Source of the DNA: Streptomyces sp. GESEQ-4
GTDB lineage: Bacteria; Actinomycetota; Actinomycetes; Streptomycetales; Streptomycetaceae
Assembly (NCBI RefSeq): GCF_017948455.1
Contig: NZ_JAFFSU010000001.1
Coordinates: 1-64,000 of the forward strand
Length of the DNA stretch: 64,000 bases
Direction: 5' to 3'
The notes below the pieces were generated by a model that saw nothing but the letters and a program-made list of their open reading frames with translations, made no database searches and had not been told where the DNA came from. Shown here piece by piece: positions 60,696-64,000 of this stretch (the first letter of the stretch is position 1; each line of letters begins with the position of its first letter). The position numbers were made by a program, and so were the translations under genes.

Positions 60696-62021
60696 ATGTC
60701 TCTCGGAAGATGCCTGCTCATAGCGGTGTCCACCGCCGCCTGCCTCGGTGCCCAGGCCCTCCCGGCCACCGCGGCGACGGACGCGGACACCGAGGTGGTG
60801 TCCCGGGGTGTCACGATCCCCGCGTTCTACAACCCGCCGGCCTCACTCCCGGCGGCCAACGGCGCGTTGATCCGCAGTGAGCCGCTGCACCTCGCCCTGA
60901 GCCTGCCCGGCCTGAACGGAACGCTGCCGGGCGAGGCGACCCGTCTGATGTACAAGTCCACCGACTCCAACGGCAGACCGGTGGCCGTCACCGGTGCCTA
61001 CATCGAACCCTCCGCCGCCTGGAAGGGCTCCGGCCCACGCCCGCTGGTCGCGGTGGCACCCGGCACCATGGGGCAGGGCGACCAGTGCGCGGCCTCCATG
61101 GGCCTGGAGCACCCGCTGCGGTTCAACGGCCGGACGGTGTCCGTCGGTTACGAGAATCTGGCGGTCTACCGGCTGCTGGCCAAGGGCGTCGCGGTCGTCG
61201 TCACCGACTACGCCGGACTCGGCGCGACGGACCGGCTGCACACGTACGTCAACCGGGTCGACGAGGCGCACGCGGTGCTGGACGCCGTCCGCGCGGCCCG
61301 TGCCCTCGACGGGGCGTCGGTCACCTCCGGGTCGAAGGTCGGTCTGTTCGGCTACAGCCAGGGTGGCGGGGCCTCGGCCGCGGCAGCCGAGCTGCAGCCC
61401 TCGTACGCCCCGGAGTTGACGCTCGCGGGCACCTACGCGGGTGCCCCACCGGCCGACCTGGATGCGGTCACCCAGGCCATCGACGGCAGCGACCTGGCCG
61501 GGGCCCTGGGCTGGTCGCTCAACGGGTTCCTGCAGTCCGACCCCGAGCTGCGGCCGATCGCCGAGGCCCACCTCAACGAGAAGGGCAAGGCCGCGCTGAA
61601 GGACCTGTCGACGATGTGCGTCGGCGACGCGCTCTTCGGATACGGCTTCGCGAGCAGCACCAAGTGGACCAAGGACGGCCGGTCCATCAGCGAAATCATC
61701 CGCTCCGAGCCCAAGGTCCAGGCGTTCCTCGACGATCAGCGCATCGGCACACATCTGCCGAAGAGCCCCGTCCGTCTCGCCACCGGCACCGCGGACAACC
61801 TCGTACCGCACGGGCAGTCCCGTGACCTCGCCGCCACGTGGTGCAAGAAGGGAGTCGACATCACCTACAAGGCGGTGGTCCTGCCCAGCCTCGGCGACGC
61901 GCTGCTCAACCACTTCGCCCCCCTGCTCGCAGATCAGGGTGCGGCGATCTCGTGGCTGACGGGCCGCCTGGCGGGCGAGCCGGCGAAGTCCAACTGCTGG
62001 AGCATGCCCGTCCAGCCGTGA
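60696..62021 (+). CDS. Secreted lipase, LIP (CalA) type
   Basis: A 441-residue exported hydrolase. The signal peptide ends near ATAAT (about residue 25). The LIP-family features are visible: LVAVAPGTMGQGDQC, then GYSQGGGAS with the nucleophile Ser, and LATGTADNLVPH with the acid. The final histidine is probably in ALLNHFAP. ATG 60696 with AGGAGG is preferred over upstream starts. A terminator follows. Confidence 0.87.
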   Translation: MSLGRCLLIAVSTAACLGAQALPATAATDADTEVVSRGVTIPAFYNPPASLPAANGALIRSEPLHLALSLPGLNGTLPGEATRLMYKSTDSNGRPVAVTGAYIEPSAAWKGSGPRPLVAVAPGTMGQGDQCAASMGLEHPLRFNGRTVSVGYENLAVYRLLAKGVAVVVTDYAGLGATDRLHTYVNRVDEAHAVLDAVRAARALDGASVTSGSKVGLFGYSQGGGASAAAAELQPSYAPELTLAGTYAGAPPADLDAVTQAIDGSDLAGALGWSLNGFLQSDPELRPIAEAHLNEKGKAALKDLSTMCVGDALFGYGFASSTKWTKDGRSISEIIRSEPKVQAFLDDQRIGTHLPKSPVRLATGTADNLVPHGQSRDLAATWCKKGVDITYKAVVLPSLGDALLNHFAPLLADQGAAISWLTGRLAGEPAKSNCWSMPVQP

Positions 62022-62026
62022 GAAGA

Positions 62027-62057
62027 GGGGGCTCGGCGGTTCGATCGCCGGGCCCCC
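62027..62057. terminator. Hairpin terminator after the lipase gene
   Basis: GGGGGC pairs with GCCCCC and CGGCG with CGCCG across a 7-base loop, with one G-T pair, followed by TTTCTCG. It starts six bases after the lipase stop and is 12 bases from the end of the convergent dehydrogenase gene. Confidence 0.75.
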
Positions 62058-62068
62058 TTTCTCGTACG

Positions 62069-63073
62069 TCAGACCGCGCGCACTTCCTCGATCGTCACCG
62101 GCCGGTGCTCGCGCAGCGACAGCGTGCACGCGTCCGCGATCCAGCCTGCCTCCAGCGCGTCCGCGATCGTGCACGGCGAGGGCCGGGTACCGGCCACGAC
62201 CTCGGTGAACGCGGTGAGTTCGGCGCGGTAGGCCGCGGTGAAGCGGTCCATGAAGAAGTCGTGCGGGGTGCCCGCCGGGAAGGTCACGCCGGGCTCCACG
62301 GAGCGCAGCGGAAGCTTGTCCTCCAGGCCGACGGCGATGGAGTCCGTGAAGCCGTGGATCTCCATGCGGACGTCGTAACCCCGGGCGTTGTAGCGGGAGT
62401 TGGAGACCACGGCGATCGTGCCGTCGTCCAGGGTCAGGATCGCGCCCGTGGTGTCGGCGTCGCCCGCCTCCTTGATGTAGTCCGCACCCCGGTTGCCGCC
62501 GACGGCGTACACCTCCGTCACCTCGCGGCCGGTCACCCAGCGGATGATGTCGAAGTCGTGCACCGAGCAGTCCCGGAAGATGCCACCGGAGGCGGCGATG
62601 TACGCGGCCGGCGGCGGCGCCGGGTCGAGCGTGGTCGACCGTACAGTGTGCAGCTTGCCCAGCTCGCCGCTCTGCACGGCGGCCCGCGCGGCGACGAACC
62701 CGGCGTCGAAGCGGCGGTTGTAGCCGATCTGGATCGGCACGCCGCTGCCCTCGACGGCCTTCAGCACCTCGACGCCCTCGCTCATCGTCTTGGCGACGGG
62801 CTTCTCGCAGAAGACGGGGATACCGGCCTCGACCCCGGCCAGGATCAGGGCGGGGTGGGCGTCCGTCGCCGCGGCGACGACGATGCCGTCCACGCCGGCG
62901 GCCAGCAGGGCCTCGGGCGAGTCCACGACCTCGGCCCCGAACCGCTCCGCGGCGGCCTTGGCGGCCTGAGCGAACGGGTCGGTGACGACGAGGGAGTCGA
63001 CCGCGTCGAGTCCGGAGAGAGTCTCGGCGTGGAAGGCGCCGATGCGGCCGAGGCCGAGGATGCCGATACGCAT
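62069..63073 (-). CDS. iolG: Gfo/Idh/MocA dehydrogenase, inositol 2-dehydrogenase-like
   Basis: A 334-residue NAD-dependent dehydrogenase. The Rossmann GLGRIGAFHAE start, the EKPVAK cofactor motif and the DCSVHDFD segment with the catalytic His are intact. It fits IolG (myo-inositol 2-dehydrogenase), and the neighbouring IolE-like gene supports this; other cyclitols or sugars remain possible. ATG 63073 follows AAGGAG. Confidence 0.85.
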   Translation of the reverse strand: MRIGILGLGRIGAFHAETLSGLDAVDSLVVTDPFAQAAKAAAERFGAEVVDSPEALLAAGVDGIVVAAATDAHPALILAGVEAGIPVFCEKPVAKTMSEGVEVLKAVEGSGVPIQIGYNRRFDAGFVAARAAVQSGELGKLHTVRSTTLDPAPPPAAYIAASGGIFRDCSVHDFDIIRWVTGREVTEVYAVGGNRGADYIKEAGDADTTGAILTLDDGTIAVVSNSRYNARGYDVRMEIHGFTDSIAVGLEDKLPLRSVEPGVTFPAGTPHDFFMDRFTAAYRAELTAFTEVVAGTRPSPCTIADALEAGWIADACTLSLREHRPVTIEEVRAV

Positions 63074-63120
63074 GGGGTGTTGCTCCTTGGAGGTGCGGGT
63101 TTCTTGCCTTGCGGAAGGTC

Positions 63121-63897
63121 TCAGTCGAGTCCGCCCAGTACGTTCTGATCCCAGTCGATCACCGAACCGGTGACCACGCCCGACCGGTCGGACAGCAGGA
63201 AGACCACGAAGTCCGCGATCTCGTCCGGCTGGCCCAGCTTGCCCATCGGCAGCTTCGCGGCGGCCTCCTCACGCCAGTCGTCCCCCGCGCCGTGGAAGGT
63301 CTTCTGGGTCGCGTCCTCGCCCTCCGTCGCGGTCCAGCCGATGTTGAGGCCGTTGATCCGGATCCGGTCCCAGCGGTGTGCGTGCGCGGCGTTGCGGGTC
63401 AGGCCGATGAGCCCGGCCTTGGCGGCGACGTACGGCGCCAGGAACGGCTGTCCGCCGTGGGCCGAGGACGTGATGATGTTGACGATCGTGCCGGGCGCCT
63501 TGCGCGCCACCATGTCCTCGACGGCGGCCTGCATGGTGAAGAAGGGCGCCCTGAGGTTGATCGCGATGTGCTGGTCGAACAGCTCGGGCGTGGTGTCGAG
63601 CAGCGTGCCCCGCGAGGTCAGTCCCGCCGAGTTGACCAGGCAGTCGATCCGGCCGTAGGTGGCGACGACGTCGCCGACGGCCGTCCTCGCCTGCTCGGCG
63701 TCGGCCAGGTCGACCCGGATGAACATGGCCTTGCCGCCGGCGGCCGTCAGCTCGGTCACCAGCGCCTCGCCGGGGGCCGTACGCCTGCCGGTGACGGCCA
63801 CGATCGCTCCCTCGCGGGACGCTGCCCGCGCGACGGCGGCGCCGACGCCTTGGCTGCCGCCGCCCACGAGGACGACCTTGTCGTCAAGAAGTCCCAT
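63121..63897 (-). CDS. Short-chain dehydrogenase/reductase
   Basis: A 258-residue SDR with GGGSQGVG cofactor motif, NSAG, the Ser in IITSSA and the YVAAK pair. The ADP-binding side has GRRT, pointing to NADP. It precedes iolG by 47 bases on the same strand, so a role in the same sugar or cyclitol route is likely. Confidence 0.88.
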   Translation of the reverse strand: MGLLDDKVVLVGGGSQGVGAAVARAASREGAIVAVTGRRTAPGEALVTELTAAGGKAMFIRVDLADAEQARTAVGDVVATYGRIDCLVNSAGLTSRGTLLDTTPELFDQHIAINLRAPFFTMQAAVEDMVARKAPGTIVNIITSSAHGGQPFLAPYVAAKAGLIGLTRNAAHAHRWDRIRINGLNIGWTATEGEDATQKTFHGAGDDWREEAAAKLPMGKLGQPDEIADFVVFLLSDRSGVVTGSVIDWDQNVLGGLD

Positions 63898-63913
63898 GTC
63901 GTGTCAGGTCCTT

Positions 63914-64000
63914 TCAGCTCTCGCGCCGCTCGGCGCAGGCCCGCAGCTCGTCGCGCAGAGCCTCGGATGTCCATGCCTCACGCACGGCTCGCCGTACGAC
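63914..64000 (-). CDS. C-terminal end of a gene running off the window
   Basis: Twenty-eight codons (VVRRAVREAWTSEALRDELR and on) end in TGA at 63914. They are in the same direction as the SDR and iolG genes, 16 bases upstream of the SDR start, so this is the next gene of that operon. Too short to identify. Confidence 0.5.
   Translation of the reverse strand, partial: VVRRAVREAWTSEALRDELRACAERRES

Overview
The window looks like a Streptomyces chromosome or a close relative. Base composition is very GC-rich with GC-biased third codon positions. It carries a WhiB-family iron-sulfur regulator, SpoIIE/PAS phosphatase, MmyB-type XRE, CGNR and DUF3140 genes, and two copies of an interspersed hairpin repeat that I know from Streptomyces intergenic DNA. 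The first 180 bases are homopolymer-rich G and look like a contig edge.

Layout. 0.2-3.4 kb: a two-gene ABC exporter (ATPase, FtsX-type permease) and a DUF4333 protein. 3.6-10.5 kb: a tightly overlapping catabolic operon (XRE-cupin regulator, M24-fold hydrolase, 2-oxoacid dehydrogenase E1 alpha and beta, amidohydrolase, bicupin, degenerate SDR) whose substrate I cannot name. 10.5-17.5 kb: whiB-dps-DUF3140, TauE-type exporter, HAD phosphatase, secreted hydrolase, cobK and cobF (convergent across a GC repeat array), DUF309. 17.56 kb: tRNA-Pro(GGG).

17.8-27 kb is an accessory, partly decayed region directly downstream of the tRNA. Its intact part (17.8-21.9 kb) is the most interesting piece of the window. 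A NrtR-like Nudix/winged-helix protein is divergent from a three-gene operon, with a perfect inverted repeat between them. The operon encodes a four-helix membrane protein ending in a Gly/Asn-rich motif, an MTAN/PNP-superfamily nucleosidase that begins with a matching motif, and a membrane-anchored DUF5919/PLD-like protein. The paired motifs at the end of one protein and the start of the next are the layout expected of bacterial amyloid-signalling (BASS/RHIM-like) receptor-effector pairs, so I read this as a candidate anti-phage or abortive-infection system. The rest of the region holds an IS630 remnant, an SMI1/KNR4 gene broken by two stop codons, a tyrosine recombinase fragment and a truncated Zn-alcohol dehydrogenase.

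27.2-43.9 kb: regulator/enzyme modules (MarR with DsbA-like, MBL and NTF2 genes; SpoIIE phosphatase; small secreted protein; MFS fused to carboxypeptidase-regulatory repeats with MarR; XRE-MmyB with SDR; cold shock protein; HxlR with SDR and SnoaL; epoxide hydrolase with CGNR regulator; secreted phytase-like protein). 43.9-52.1 kb: a nucleoside-type ABC importer (BMP lipoprotein, double ATPase, two permeases) with an amidohydrolase, a GATase-like protein and a LacI regulator. Two identical LacI-type operators tie this set together. 52.1-54.8 kb: Nudix hydrolase, aldo/keto reductase behind a MerR-type promoter, double DUF427 protein. 54.8-64 kb: a sugar/inositol-type locus: GntR regulator, decayed IolC-like kinase, ABC sugar importer, IolE-like isomerase, secreted lipase, Gfo/Idh/MocA dehydrogenase, SDR and the end of one more gene.
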